Notes under the pieces: model-generated | Databases searched by the model: none | Told to the model about the DNA's origin: nothing | Seen by the model: only the letters and a program-made list of their open reading frames with translations | Translations under genes and position numbers: made by a program | Assembly: GCA_964494505.1 (NCBI GenBank) | Contig: CAZBRO010000003.1 | Location: 1-64,000, forward strand | Source of the DNA: CAIYRG01 sp964494505 | GTDB taxonomy: Bacteria; Pseudomonadota; Alphaproteobacteria; Micropepsales; Micropepsaceae | Reading direction: 5' to 3' | Length of the DNA stretch: 64,000 nucleotides | In this document: piece by piece, positions 1-8,003 of the stretch | How positions within the stretch are numbered: position 1 is the first letter of the stretch | How the letters are laid out: each line of letters begins with the position of its first letter

Positions 1-6
1 GCAGCC

Positions 7-336
7 TTGAATCAATTCGGGTTTCACGCGTCAAGGAATTTGTCCACGCCGCCTAAGCCGCTGACGGCAAAGCAGAAGGCTGAACTGAGGTCGCTTGCCC
101 GCTTGCAGGAAGGCAAGATCGATACGCGGGATATTCCCGAAGTTCGCGATTGGTCCGGCGCCAAACGGGGTCTGTTCTACCGCCCCCTGAAGCAACAACT
201 CACGCTCCGCATTGATGCCGATGTGGTGGATTGGTTCAGGACCCACGTGGCAAAAGGCCGTGGCTATCAGACCGCCATCAACAAGGCGCTGCGCGAGCAT
301 ATGCAGCGGCAGACGCGCCAGCGTAAGGCGGGTTGA
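7..336 (+). CDS. BrnA-like antitoxin (type II toxin-antitoxin)
   Basis: Probable antitoxin and transcriptional autorepressor of a BrnT/BrnA pair. The C-terminal part reads QLTLRIDADVVDWFR and then GRGYQTAINKALREHM, the ribbon-helix-helix signature of BrnA: a DNA-binding strand followed by two helices. In known pairs brnT lies just upstream of brnA, so the toxin would be off the left edge. The frame is open to the window edge; the first start codon inside is TTG at 7, so the true N-terminus may lie further left. The N-terminal 45 residues are basic and unstructured-looking, as expected for a toxin-wrapping segment. Toxin identity is inferred, not seen. Confidence 0.72.
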   Translation: MNQFGFHASRNLSTPPKPLTAKQKAELRSLARLQEGKIDTRDIPEVRDWSGAKRGLFYRPLKQQLTLRIDADVVDWFRTHVAKGRGYQTAINKALREHMQRQTRQRKAG

Positions 337-372
337 CCCGCGAACGCAGCCACGCCGCCGAAGCGGTGCCGC

Positions 373-1572
373 TTACTCCCCGTCGATGATGGCCCAGTCG
401 TTGGGGTAAAAGCCGTTGAAGCCGGTGCGGAGCGCAACCGAATAGGCGCCCATGTTCTCGAACACGATGTAATCGTCCTGTTGGATTGTTTGCGGCAGCA
501 ACAGCGGCCGCGGCAGCACGTCCAGCGTGTCGCAAGTGGGTCCGAAAATCTTGAACGGCTTGGATTCGCCGCGCCGCTCGCGCACGCGTCCGCTCGGCCC
601 GAAGCAATAGACGCGGCGGGGGTAATCCGCCGTCCAGGCCGGCACCGCCAATTCGTCGAAGCTGCCATAGATGCCGTCGTTCAGGAACAGCTGGTCGTCG
701 CGGCGCAGGATCACGCGAGCCACCAGCGAGACGCCCTCGGCGCAGAGCGCGCGCCCCGGTTCACAGAAGATCTCGCCACCTTCGACCATGGGGAAATCAA
801 CGGTCGCCTCGCGCACCGTGTCGAAATACCAATGGGAGGGCGGCACGTCGTTGCCGATATAGGGCCCCGGAAAGCCGCCCCCGACATCGAGCGCCGTGAC
901 GGTCACGCCGCCCGCAGTCACCGCGCGCCGCGCGAGTTCCACGGCCTGGGCATAGGTGAAGGGGCTCAGGCACTGCGAGCCGACATGGAAGGTGAGGGCC
1001 GGCTTCGCGCCAGCGCCAGCGATGCGCCTCAGCAGGCGCCCGGCATTGGCGGGCGTCGTGCCGAATTTGCTGGAAAGCTCCAGCATGGCCCCGCCGAGCG
1101 GCGTCGCCACGCGCACGAAGATGCGCAGGGCCTTGCCACCGTCCGTCTCGGACAGGAGCTTGTCCAGTTCCGGATCGCAATCGACCACGAAATCGGTCAA
1201 CCCGTGCTGGCGCCAGGCTGTGCCCGCTTCGCCGGGTATCCGCACCGGCGCCATGAAGTGGCAAGTCGAATCGGGATAGCGGCCGCGGATAAGCTCGATT
1301 TCGGCGAGCGAGGCCGTATCGAAATGGCGGATGCCGGCCGCATATATCTGATCGAGCACATGGCCGACCGGATTGGCCTTCACCGCATACATCGTAGTGC
1401 CGGGGAAGGAATCGATAAAATGCCCGGCCGCGGTGCGAAAGCGCCGGGGGTGCAGAGCATAATGCGGAAGCGTGGGCCGCGTCTTTTCGATCAGTTGCGC
1501 CAGCGAGGGATAATGCGCGAGCCCCTGGCCGGCGACGAATTCGGGCGGACGAGGGGGCTGCTGAATGTTCAT
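373..1572 (-). CDS. ornithine decarboxylase, fold III (alanine-racemase-like)
   Basis: PLP-dependent decarboxylase expected to turn ornithine into putrescine in the cytosol, the first step towards the spermidine made by speE and speD elsewhere in this window. Seen: YAVKANP with the PLP-binding lysine at residue 65, HVGSQ (196-200), the glycine-rich phosphate site GGG (231-233), EPGR (271-274) and CDTLD (347-351), whose cysteine and aspartate form the substrate side of the dimer active site. The 399-residue length fits bacterial ornithine/lysine decarboxylases. Substrate (ornithine versus lysine) cannot be settled from motifs alone. It converges on the BrnA-like gene. The 50-bp gap upstream leaves no room for a long speF-type leader RNA. 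Confidence 0.9.
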   Translation of the reverse strand: MNIQQPPRPPEFVAGQGLAHYPSLAQLIEKTRPTLPHYALHPRRFRTAAGHFIDSFPGTTMYAVKANPVGHVLDQIYAAGIRHFDTASLAEIELIRGRYPDSTCHFMAPVRIPGEAGTAWRQHGLTDFVVDCDPELDKLLSETDGGKALRIFVRVATPLGGAMLELSSKFGTTPANAGRLLRRIAGAGAKPALTFHVGSQCLSPFTYAQAVELARRAVTAGGVTVTALDVGGGFPGPYIGNDVPPSHWYFDTVREATVDFPMVEGGEIFCEPGRALCAEGVSLVARVILRRDDQLFLNDGIYGSFDELAVPAWTADYPRRVYCFGPSGRVRERRGESKPFKIFGPTCDTLDVLPRPLLLPQTIQQDDYIVFENMGAYSVALRTGFNGFYPNDWAIIDGE

Positions 1573-1624
1573 GGACGCGGACCCCGAAGGAACGCGCGGT
1601 TCTTAGGCGCGCAGGGGATAAGGG

Positions 1625-2041
1625 TCAACTGCTGCAATCGCCCGCCATCGGGTCGCGCTTCAGCGACAGCGTGCCTTCCACCATTTTTTCGTGATCGGGC
1701 GTGGTGATCTGGTCGAGCGCCTGCACGGCATATTTGAAATCGTCCGACTTGCAGGACTTGAGGCCCGCAAGCGCGCGCTTGATGTTGTCGTTCTCGATTC
1801 CCGAAATGATCCGGTTGGGATCGACCTTGGCATTGGTGCGGATGAACTGCTCCAGACCGGCGCGCATGCGCTGGTAGCGGGCATCGCGATCCTTGGCGAG
1901 CGGCACACGACACGCGTCGAGCTCGGCCTTGTAGACCCGCATCAGCATGTACATGCAGGCAATCGAGGTTTCCGCGTGCGCGGCGGCGAGCGGCGTCAGC
2001 ACCAGCGCCGAAACCAGACACGAACTCAGGAATTTCCGCAT
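1625..2041 (-). CDS. small secreted hypothetical protein
   Basis: About 138 residues. The start at 2041 is chosen because GGAGG lies just upstream and the product then begins with a clean signal peptide (MRKFLSSCLVSALVLTPLAA, then AHA-E). The mature part is helical and charged, with cysteines in CMYMLMRVYKAELDAC, at LKSCKSDD and at the C-terminus (GDCSS), so two disulfides are possible. It ends with the motif-poor SLKRDPMAGDCSS. I do not recognise the family. It lies between the ornithine decarboxylase and the cysI unit on the same strand but with its own gaps, so shared function is not implied. Confidence 0.7.
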   Translation of the reverse strand: MRKFLSSCLVSALVLTPLAAAHAETSIACMYMLMRVYKAELDACRVPLAKDRDARYQRMRAGLEQFIRTNAKVDPNRIISGIENDNIKRALAGLKSCKSDDFKYAVQALDQITTPDHEKMVEGTLSLKRDPMAGDCSS

Positions 2042-2112
2042 GGACGCCTCCTTCCGCGGCCCGCCGCAACAGATAACGTGAGACAATATAGAAGGTTCGG
2101 GAGCGTCAAGCT

Positions 2113-2637
2113 TCAAGTGGGCGGAACTAAGGCCCCGTGCGCGCGCGCGGCCCGCAAATCCTGGATCGTCGGCCGGCCGTCCACCGAGGGTTGATAGACC
2201 TGGCTGATCTCGGAAAGGGCCGCCTCGATGTCGCGGAGCGCGATATTCTGAGCGAGGTCGAAGACGTTCACGCCGACGCGAGCGTAGAAGGCGATCTGAT
2301 CTTTCAGGACATGGCCCCCGATCCGAACCTCGCCGCGGTAGTCGAGCCGGGTGCGCAAGAGCCGCGCCCAGGAAAAATGGCGCCCGTCCCTGAAGTGATG
2401 CACATGGAGCGCGACGGCGGCGAGGCGGTGCAACTCCGGGCCGAGCAATTCCGGAGATTCGGCGGTTTCGAGCCGCACGCCCAACGGATGGGCACGGGCG
2501 AGCAGCCCGTCCTTCTCGGCGAGGAAGCGCTTCAGGGAAACGATCACGGGTCCATCGGGCAGCGGCTCGCCATCGGCGAGTGTCGTAAAGATGTCATCGA
2601 CAATTCGGGCCGAACCGGCTTTGACCTCAACGAGCAT
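2113..2637 (-). CDS. DUF934 protein of the sulfite reductase unit
   Basis: Small cytosolic protein of the DUF934 family, nearly always encoded directly after cysI in alphaproteobacteria and thought to assist sulfite reduction; its biochemical role is not established. The core ALHVHHFRDGRHFSWARLLR and the following YRGEVRIGGHVLKDQIAFY are family hallmarks. The start at 2637 (MLVEVKAGS) overlaps the end of cysI by 11 bp, which implies translational coupling. Upstream in-frame codons lie wholly within cysI and are less likely. No cysH follows, although that gene is often next in this unit. Confidence 0.82.
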   Translation of the reverse strand: MLVEVKAGSARIVDDIFTTLADGEPLPDGPVIVSLKRFLAEKDGLLARAHPLGVRLETAESPELLGPELHRLAAVALHVHHFRDGRHFSWARLLRTRLDYRGEVRIGGHVLKDQIAFYARVGVNVFDLAQNIALRDIEAALSEISQVYQPSVDGRPTIQDLRAARAHGALVPPT

Positions 2638-4282
2638 AGAGGCGCTCCTTGAAGGCGGGCGCCCCGACGCGGCGATAGGTGTCCAGGAAGCGCTCGCCGT
2701 CATGGCGCAGGTGCGTGTAGGTGCCGATCACATTCTCGACCGCATCCACGATGCCTTCGGAATCGAAACCGGGGCCCAGGATTTCGCCGAGGCTCGCGTC
2801 TTGCGCGCCCGAGCCGCCGAGCAGAATCTGGTAATTCTCCACCCCTTTGCGGTCGACGCCGAGAATGCCGATGTGCCCGACATGGTGATGGCCGCAGGCA
2901 TTGATGCAGCCGGAAATCTTGATCTTCAACTCGCCCAGATCGTGCTGGCGTTCGAGATCGGCAAACCGCTTCTGGATCGCCTGCGCCACCGGAATGGAGC
3001 GCGCATTTGCAAGATCGCAATAGTCAAGGCCGGGGCAGGCGATGATATCGGTGACAAGCCCGTGATTTGCCGTCGCGAGATCGAGCGGCACGAGTTCCCG
3101 CCAGAGCGCGAAGAGATCGGACACAAGCATATGCGGCAGGATCAGGTTCTGCTCATGGGTGACGCGGATTTCCTCCTGGCCGAACGCGTCCATCATGTCC
3201 GCAAGCGCTTCCATCTGCTCTGAAGTGCAATCGCCCGGCGTCTTGCCGATGGGTTTCAGCGAAACGGTCGCAATGGCGTAGCCGGCCACCTTGTGCGGAT
3301 GGACATTGGTCTTCACCCAATCCGCGAAATCGGGATTCTCGCGCTTGGCGGCTTCGAACTCAGGCGATACTGCCGGCGGCGTGGCGAAGACGGGGCCCGC
3401 GAAATAGGCCGCGATGCGCGACATCTCTTCCGCCGGAAGCTCTAGGATCTGGGATTTCCTAATCTCGGCGAATTCGGCCTCCACCCGGCGGCGCATTTCG
3501 TCGATGCCGATCTGGTGCACCAGAATCTTGACGCGGGCTTTGTGGATGTTGTCACGGCGTCCGGCCTCGTTGTAGACGCGCAGGATCGCTTCGAGGAATC
3601 CCAGGATGTCGCGCTTCTCGACGAAGCTGCCGATTTCCTGCGCGAGATAGGGTGTGCGCCCCAAGCCGCCGCCGACATAGACGCGATAGCCGATTTCGCC
3701 GGCCTCGTTCTTCACCGCCTTGATCGCGATGTCGTGGATCAGCAGGGCCGCGCGGTCTTCTTCCGTGGCGATCACGCAGATCTTGAACTTGCGCGGCAGG
3801 AAGGAGAATTCCGGGTGCAGCGTCGACCATTGGCGCAGGATTTCGCACAGGATGCGCGGGTCTTCGATTTCGCCTTCCGCTGCGCCCGCGAACGGATCGG
3901 CGCTGATGTTTCGGACATTGTTGCCGCTCGTCTGCATGCAGTGCATTTCGACTTCGGCGAGTTCGACCAGCATGTCGGGCACATCGGGAAGCTGCGACCA
4001 ATGGAGCTGCAAGTTCTGGCGCGTCGTGAAATGCCCGTAGCCGCGGTCATAGCGCCGCGCGATTTGCCCAAGTTTGCGCAACTGGCGCGATGACAGCGTG
4101 CCGTAGGGAATGGCGATGCGCAGCATGTAGGAATGGAGCTGCAGGTACAGCCCGTTCATGAGCCGAAGCGGCTTGAACTCGTCCTCGGTCAGTTCGCCCG
4201 AGAGCCGGCGCGCGACCTGGCCGCGGAACTGCTCGGCCCGCTCGTGGACGAGCACGGAATCGAATTCGTCATAGCGATACAT
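2627..4282 (-). CDS. cysI: sulfite reductase hemoprotein (nitrite/sulfite reductase family)
   Basis: Siroheme and 4Fe-4S enzyme that reduces sulfite to sulfide in assimilatory sulfur metabolism. The 551 residues hold two ferredoxin-like/siroheme half repeats; TRQNLQLHW (87-95) matches the siroheme-binding arginine region, and the cluster ligands are C416, C422, C459 and C463 in CPGLDYC and GCINACGHH, giving the required C-x5-C and C-x3-C spacing. Length and the DUF2849/DUF934 neighbours point to the alphaproteobacterial CysI type rather than NirA, although the two families cannot be fully separated by motif. It overlaps both the gene before it (14 bp) and the gene after it (11 bp). Confidence 0.92.
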   Translation of the reverse strand: MYRYDEFDSVLVHERAEQFRGQVARRLSGELTEDEFKPLRLMNGLYLQLHSYMLRIAIPYGTLSSRQLRKLGQIARRYDRGYGHFTTRQNLQLHWSQLPDVPDMLVELAEVEMHCMQTSGNNVRNISADPFAGAAEGEIEDPRILCEILRQWSTLHPEFSFLPRKFKICVIATEEDRAALLIHDIAIKAVKNEAGEIGYRVYVGGGLGRTPYLAQEIGSFVEKRDILGFLEAILRVYNEAGRRDNIHKARVKILVHQIGIDEMRRRVEAEFAEIRKSQILELPAEEMSRIAAYFAGPVFATPPAVSPEFEAAKRENPDFADWVKTNVHPHKVAGYAIATVSLKPIGKTPGDCTSEQMEALADMMDAFGQEEIRVTHEQNLILPHMLVSDLFALWRELVPLDLATANHGLVTDIIACPGLDYCDLANARSIPVAQAIQKRFADLERQHDLGELKIKISGCINACGHHHVGHIGILGVDRKGVENYQILLGGSGAQDASLGEILGPGFDSEGIVDAVENVIGTYTHLRHDGERFLDTYRRVGAPAFKERLYAR

Positions 4283-4568
4283 GCTGTGCCTGTTTTCCGA
4301 GATCGCGGCGGACGGTCGGTCCGGCGGCGCGGATCGCCTCGCGGATCTTCACCGGCACGATGGCGCCGTTCTGGACCCGCACGTCGAAGAGGTAGACCCC
4401 CACCACCTCGCCCTTGCGTACCCATTCGGCCGCAGCTTTGAGGGCGGCCTCGGCGTCCGCATCGTCCAGGATTTGGGCGTCCGCGAAATCCGAAACCCAG
4501 CCTTTCGCACCCGCCCAATAGGCGACCTCCCCGATCTGGAGGCGGTTGGCAGTCAGGACCTGGGGCAT
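4269..4568 (-). CDS. DUF2849 protein, first gene of the cysI unit
   Basis: 99-residue DUF2849 protein (MPQVLTANRLQIGEVAYWA at the N-terminus, then GKGWVSDFADAQ-like segments and a short C-terminal helix). In alphaproteobacteria this family sits between cysG and cysI. Here cysG is absent and DUF2849 starts the unit. The function is unknown; association with siroheme-dependent sulfite reduction is by gene context only. The stop overlaps the cysI start by 14 bp, so the two are translationally coupled. An AT-rich promoter region precedes it. Confidence 0.82.
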   Translation of the reverse strand: MPQVLTANRLQIGEVAYWAGAKGWVSDFADAQILDDADAEAALKAAAEWVRKGEVVGVYLFDVRVQNGAIVPVKIREAIRAAGPTVRRDLGKQAQHVSL

Positions 4569-4677
4569 TTCACACGCAGCCTTTAAGCAGCGCGGGGAAA
4601 ATCACACTGCAAGGTGGAAAAATCAAGAGATTACACAAAACAAGTGTAAAAATTATCATTTTACAAATTATGTGATG
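4569..4677 (-). promoter_or_regulatory. AT-rich promoter region of the cysI unit with an operator-like palindrome
   Basis: The gap before DUF2849 is strikingly AT-rich in a GC-rich window. It contains a perfect inverted repeat TTACAC-N7-GTGTAA at 4631-4649, about 60 bp from the start codon and oriented symmetrically, as expected for a dimeric regulator. A TTTACAAATTATGTG stretch follows at about 4660. The regulator is not identifiable. The region also holds the end of the downstream ABC permease gene, so it must supply both a promoter for cys and the end of the neighbouring transcript. Confidence 0.5.
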
Positions 4678-5472
4678 TTATATCTCCCTGACCACCGCGC
4701 TTTCGTGCCATTTGCGCAACACCCAATATTCCAGCCAGGCGAGCGCGAAGAAGATCGCAACCCCAAGTGCCGCCAGCAGAAAAAGCGCCGCGAACATGCG
4801 GGCGATCTGAAGCCGGTTGCCGGCCTCCACGATGCGCCAGGCGAGCCCCGTCGCGGTTCCCGAACCCGCCCCGTACTCGGCAACGACGGTCCCGATGAGG
4901 GCAAGCCCGCCGGATGTCTTCATGCCGTTGAGCAGATAGGGGAGGGCGGAGGGAAGCCTCAGCCGGGTGAGAATCTGCCAGTTGGAGGCCCCGTACAGGC
5001 GGAACAGTTCGATCAGATTGTGGTCGGCGGAGCGCAATCCCAGCGTCGTGCTGGAGAGAATGGGAAAAAAGGCCACGATCCAGGCGAGGATCAGAAGTGC
5101 GACATTGATCCGTTCGAACCCGACCCAGATGACGATCAAGGGGGCGATGGCGACAACCGGCGTCACCTGCAGGATCACCGCGTAGGGGTAGAGCGCCATC
5201 TCCACGACGCGGCTTTGCGAGAAGAGGATCGCGAGCGCCACTCCGGTGACGACGGCGAGCCCGAAGGCGATGAGCGTGATGCGGAGCGTCGTCCACAGCG
5301 AGGCCATGAGCGAAGGGAAATCGTCGGCGAGGGCTTGGGCGATGGCCGATGGCGCGGGCAGTACGAAGCGCGGGATGTTGTAGATCGCAACGAGCGCCTC
5401 CCACGCGACGAGCACGGCAATGCCCAGCGCGGCGGGAATGAGCGTGCGAGCAAGGCGAAGCGAGGGCCTCAT
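4678..5472 (-). CDS. ABC transporter permease (SsuC/ThiX/RibX-like)
   Basis: Inner-membrane permease of the nitrate/sulfonate/taurine superfamily. About six hydrophobic segments are visible, beginning TLIPAALGIAVLVAWEALV. The EAA-type coupling loop is around LFRLYGASNWQILTRLRLPSALPYLLNG. The start at 5472 (MRPSLRLAR) was chosen because the upstream in-frame codons fall inside a palindromic repeat. It is the last gene of an importer with the ATPase at 5654-6403 and the lipoprotein at 6880-7917. A 141-bp repeat pair separates it from the ATPase gene. Substrate is most likely a thiamine or riboflavin precursor, judged from the binding protein, with sulfonate as an alternative. Confidence 0.85.
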   Translation of the reverse strand: MRPSLRLARTLIPAALGIAVLVAWEALVAIYNIPRFVLPAPSAIAQALADDFPSLMASLWTTLRITLIAFGLAVVTGVALAILFSQSRVVEMALYPYAVILQVTPVVAIAPLIVIWVGFERINVALLILAWIVAFFPILSSTTLGLRSADHNLIELFRLYGASNWQILTRLRLPSALPYLLNGMKTSGGLALIGTVVAEYGAGSGTATGLAWRIVEAGNRLQIARMFAALFLLAALGVAIFFALAWLEYWVLRKWHESAVVREI

Positions 5473-5483
5473 CGCATTTCGCT

Positions 5484-5624
5484 CCCTCCCTTGAAAAGGG
5501 AGGGTCGAAGCCATCGAAGCGCGCAAGCGCGAGATGGATTCGGGGAGGGATCATGCCGCGGTACGTACAGGTGCCCCCCACCCGAGCCGCCGGAGCGGCT
5601 CGACCTCCCCCTTTCAGGGGGAGG
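5484..5624. repeat. inverted pair of GGGAGG palindromes (141 bp, no gene inside)
   Basis: Two imperfectly related palindromes face outward: CCCTCCC-N7-GGGAGGG at 5484-5504 and CCTCCCCC..GGGGGAGG at 5604-5624. Inward from each, on opposite strands, the sequence continues TCGA, a GC hairpin, then TCGGGGAGGG or CTCGGGTGGGG. The pair therefore forms an inverted-repeat unit similar in design to the 440-bp DUF559 element nearby but without a gene. It lies between the ATPase and permease genes of one operon. Confidence 0.7.
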
Positions 5625-5653
5625 AGAAAAATCAAGCGGCCGAGTATACTTCG

Positions 5654-6403
5654 TCATACCGCCGCCGCGATTGCGCTGCGCAGCGCCTCGGAGACGCGCC
5701 GCGTGGCGCCGGCGAATTCCGGCGTCAGGCGCCAATCCGACGTGCGCAAGCGCGGCGAGTCGAGAGCGATTTCGCTCGCGATCCGTCCGGGCCGCTTCGT
5801 CAGCGTGACAATCCGTGTGCTGAGGAACGTGCTCTCATAGACGCTGTGGGTGACGAAGACGATGGTGAGCCCATCCTCGCGCCAGAGCTTCAACAGGTCG
5901 TCGTTGAGTGCGTCGCGGCTGATTTCGTCGAGCGCGGCGAAAGGTTCGTCCATCAGCAGCAGGTTCGGACGCGCGGCGAGAGCGCGGGCGATGGAAACGC
6001 GCATCCGCATGCCGCCGGACAGCGCGCGAGGGAATGCGCCGGCAAAATCGGAAAGGCCCACGCGGGCGAGAGCGGATTCCGCCGTTGCGTCTGCCTCTTT
6101 GCGCGGCACGGAAAGCAGGTCGAGCGGGAGGCGAACATTGTGGTGCACGATCGCCCAGGGCATCAGGGTGGGGTCCTGAAACACGAAGCCGATGCGGGGC
6201 TTGGCTTGTGGCCAGTGAAGCCTGCCCGCAGTGGGCGCGAGAAGCCCGGCGATGATGCGAAGTGCTGTCGATTTGCCGCAGCCGGACGGTCCGAGGAGAG
6301 AGAGGAATTCGCCGTTCTCGATGGCGAGGTCGAGCGGTCCCAGCGCCTTCACGCCGTTGCTGAAGACGCGTTCGACCCGGCTGAGTTCGGCAATAGTCAT
6401 CAT
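5654..6403 (-). CDS. ABC transporter ATP-binding protein (SsuB/ThiZ-like)
   Basis: 249-residue ATPase energising the neighbouring permease. Seen in order: Walker A GPSGCGKST, the Q-loop at GFVFQDPTLMPWA, the signature LSGGMRMRVSIARAL, Walker B LLLMDEPFAALD and the switch histidine in FVTHSVYE. The PTLMPWA wording is typical of the nitrate/sulfonate/taurine group. The start ATG at 6403 overlaps the stop of the inserted DUF559 gene in ATGA fashion, so translation now couples to that gene rather than to the binding protein as it presumably once did. C-terminal residues beyond 220 are variable. Confidence 0.9.
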   Translation of the reverse strand: MMTIAELSRVERVFSNGVKALGPLDLAIENGEFLSLLGPSGCGKSTALRIIAGLLAPTAGRLHWPQAKPRIGFVFQDPTLMPWAIVHHNVRLPLDLLSVPRKEADATAESALARVGLSDFAGAFPRALSGGMRMRVSIARALAARPNLLLMDEPFAALDEISRDALNDDLLKLWREDGLTIVFVTHSVYESTFLSTRIVTLTKRPGRIASEIALDSPRLRTSDWRLTPEFAGATRRVSEALRSAIAAAV

Positions 6404-6804
6404 TTCCTCTTTTCCTCCCCCGCTTGCGGGGGAGGTCCGGCTGAAAGACGGGGAGGGGGGAGATGCAACGCGATGCCCTCTAAAACGGAATCCAATTTCT
6501 TGTAGACCTCCTGATTTGTGATTCGGAAGACGTACCAGCCGCGGCTCTTGAGGTATGCATCACGGCACTGGTCATGTGCGATCTGAGCGCTGCTGAAATG
6601 CGTGTCACCGTCGATTTCCACCACGAGACGTGCGGGCACACAGGCGAAGTCGGCGACATATGGTCCGATGGGGTGCTGCCGGCGGAATCGGAACCCGAGG
6701 AAGCCGTCCCGTCGAAGGCGGGACCAAAGGATTACCTCGGCGTCCGGCATCCTATTGCGAAGTCGCTTCGCCAATCTCCGTGTCTTTTGTTCGGCTTCGC
6801 GCAT
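6400..6804 (-). CDS. DUF559 endonuclease-like protein (very-short-patch-repair fold)
   Basis: 134-residue protein of the DUF559 family, a PD-(D/E)XK nuclease-like fold related to Vsr and restriction endonucleases. Seen: AEVILWSRLRRDGFLGFRFRR, then PYVADFAC with D52, and the VVEIDGDTH core with E63 and D65, a plausible metal site. The start codon (ATG at 6804) and its purine-rich leader GGAGGGGGG come from one copy of the flanking palindromic repeat; the last 20 or so residues (PPPRLSAGPPPQ and on) are encoded by the other copy. The gene splits an ABC importer operon. Biochemical activity is not proven for the family. Confidence 0.88.
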   Translation of the reverse strand: MREAEQKTRRLAKRLRNRMPDAEVILWSRLRRDGFLGFRFRRQHPIGPYVADFACVPARLVVEIDGDTHFSSAQIAHDQCRDAYLKSRGWYVFRITNQEVYKKLDSVLEGIALHLPPPRLSAGPPPQAGEEKRK

Positions 6805-6853
6805 CCCCCCTCCGGCTCACTACGCTCGCCACCTCCCCCGTGAACGGGGGAGG
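6414..6853 (-). mobile_element. 440-bp DUF559 element bounded by inverted palindromic repeats
   Basis: Outer palindromes CCTCCCCCG-N4-CGGGGGAGG occur at 6414-6435 and 6832-6853. Inward from each, on opposite strands, the sequence runs through CCGG to GGAGGGGGG and GATGC, so the two ends are inverted copies. The only gene inside is DUF559. The unit lies between the binding-protein and ATPase genes of one importer, a place normally without a gene. The layout resembles RAYT transposase genes bracketed by REP sequences, but with a nuclease of a different family. Mobility is inferred from position and structure only. Confidence 0.6.
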
Positions 6854-6879
6854 AAAATCAGGACCATCTTCCCCGGCGA

Positions 6880-7917
6880 TCACTTCGCCTCGGCGTGCTG
6901 GGCGTTCAAGGCATAACCCTTGTTCACGAACTGAAGCGTGTAGGCGTCCTTCACGTTCAGCGTCGCCGGATAGACGCCTTCCTTCGCCATCACATCGAAG
7001 AATTCCTGCCAGCGCGCGTCCGTCATGGCACCGAGCCCGAGGCGCTCGGCATCGCCTGAGAATGCGATGCCGTAGGACTTCATCTTGTCGATGGCCTGGG
7101 CGATCACGTCGTCGGTCATTTCCGGATTGTCGCGCTTGATCGCCGCGTTTCCGGCGGACGGATCGCCGTAGAGATAATGCATCCAGCCCTCGATGCTGGC
7201 TTCGACGAAGGCCTGCACCGCTTCGGGATGCTGGGCGATCCAGCTATCGGGCGCCAGCACCATATTGGCGTAACCGGGATAGCCCGCGTCGGCGAGCGGA
7301 AAGATCTGCGGCTTGAAGCCGCCTTCCTTCTCGACCGAATAGGGCTCCGAGGAAAGATAGCCTTCCTGGATCGCCGTTTTGTCGACCAGGAACGGCGCCA
7401 GATTGAAGGTGTATTTGCGGATTTGGGTATCGCTGAATCCGAACTTCGCCTTCAGCCACGGCCAGAAAGTCACGGTCGCCGCGTCGCCGATCATGATCGG
7501 CTTTCCTTTCATGTCGGCTATCGATTTGATGTCGTCACGCGGATGGGTGATGAGGACCTGCGGGTCCTTCTGGAACACCGCCATCACGGCTTTGATCTTG
7601 GCGCCTTCGCGGATCAGGTTGAGCGGGATGAAACTGTTCGAGCCCATCCCGAAATCGGCCGCCCCCCCGGCCAGCAATTGCGGGATATTCACCGACGGCC
7701 CGCCCTGCAGGATGGTCACGTCGAGGCCGCGCTTGGCGTACAGCCCTTCGGCCAGGGCCTGATAGAAGCCGCCATGCTCGGCTTGGGCTTTCCAGTCGGT
7801 GACGAAGCGGATTTTTGTCTGGGGCTTTCCCTGGCTCGGGGCTTTCGGCTGCTCGGCCGGGCCGCACGCCGCCAAGGCGAAAGCCGCGATCAAGACCAGT
7901 CGCGCGAACAAACCCAT
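6880..7917 (-). CDS. ABC substrate-binding lipoprotein (NMT1/ThiY-like)
   Basis: Lipoprotein with a signal peptide ending in the lipobox LAAC (residues 15-18), so it is anchored in the periplasm-facing membrane and hands its ligand to the nearby permease. The mature part starts with the family pattern FVTDWKAQAEHGGFYQALAEGLYAKRGLDVTI, seen here in separate pieces, followed by GGAADFGMGS. These favour the NMT1/ThiY/RibY group, which binds pyrimidine or flavin precursors, over SsuA. It is the first gene of the importer on the minus strand. The gap to the next importer gene is filled by the DUF559 element. Confidence 0.85.
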   Translation of the reverse strand: MGLFARLVLIAAFALAACGPAEQPKAPSQGKPQTKIRFVTDWKAQAEHGGFYQALAEGLYAKRGLDVTILQGGPSVNIPQLLAGGAADFGMGSNSFIPLNLIREGAKIKAVMAVFQKDPQVLITHPRDDIKSIADMKGKPIMIGDAATVTFWPWLKAKFGFSDTQIRKYTFNLAPFLVDKTAIQEGYLSSEPYSVEKEGGFKPQIFPLADAGYPGYANMVLAPDSWIAQHPEAVQAFVEASIEGWMHYLYGDPSAGNAAIKRDNPEMTDDVIAQAIDKMKSYGIAFSGDAERLGLGAMTDARWQEFFDVMAKEGVYPATLNVKDAYTLQFVNKGYALNAQHAEAK

Positions 7918-8003
7918 ACGCTGCTTCCTTTCACGCGTGTTCGCGCGATGGTGCAGGGCGGGACCGGCATAAGCAAGTCACCGAGGATGCGGTTGAACGC
8001 GCG

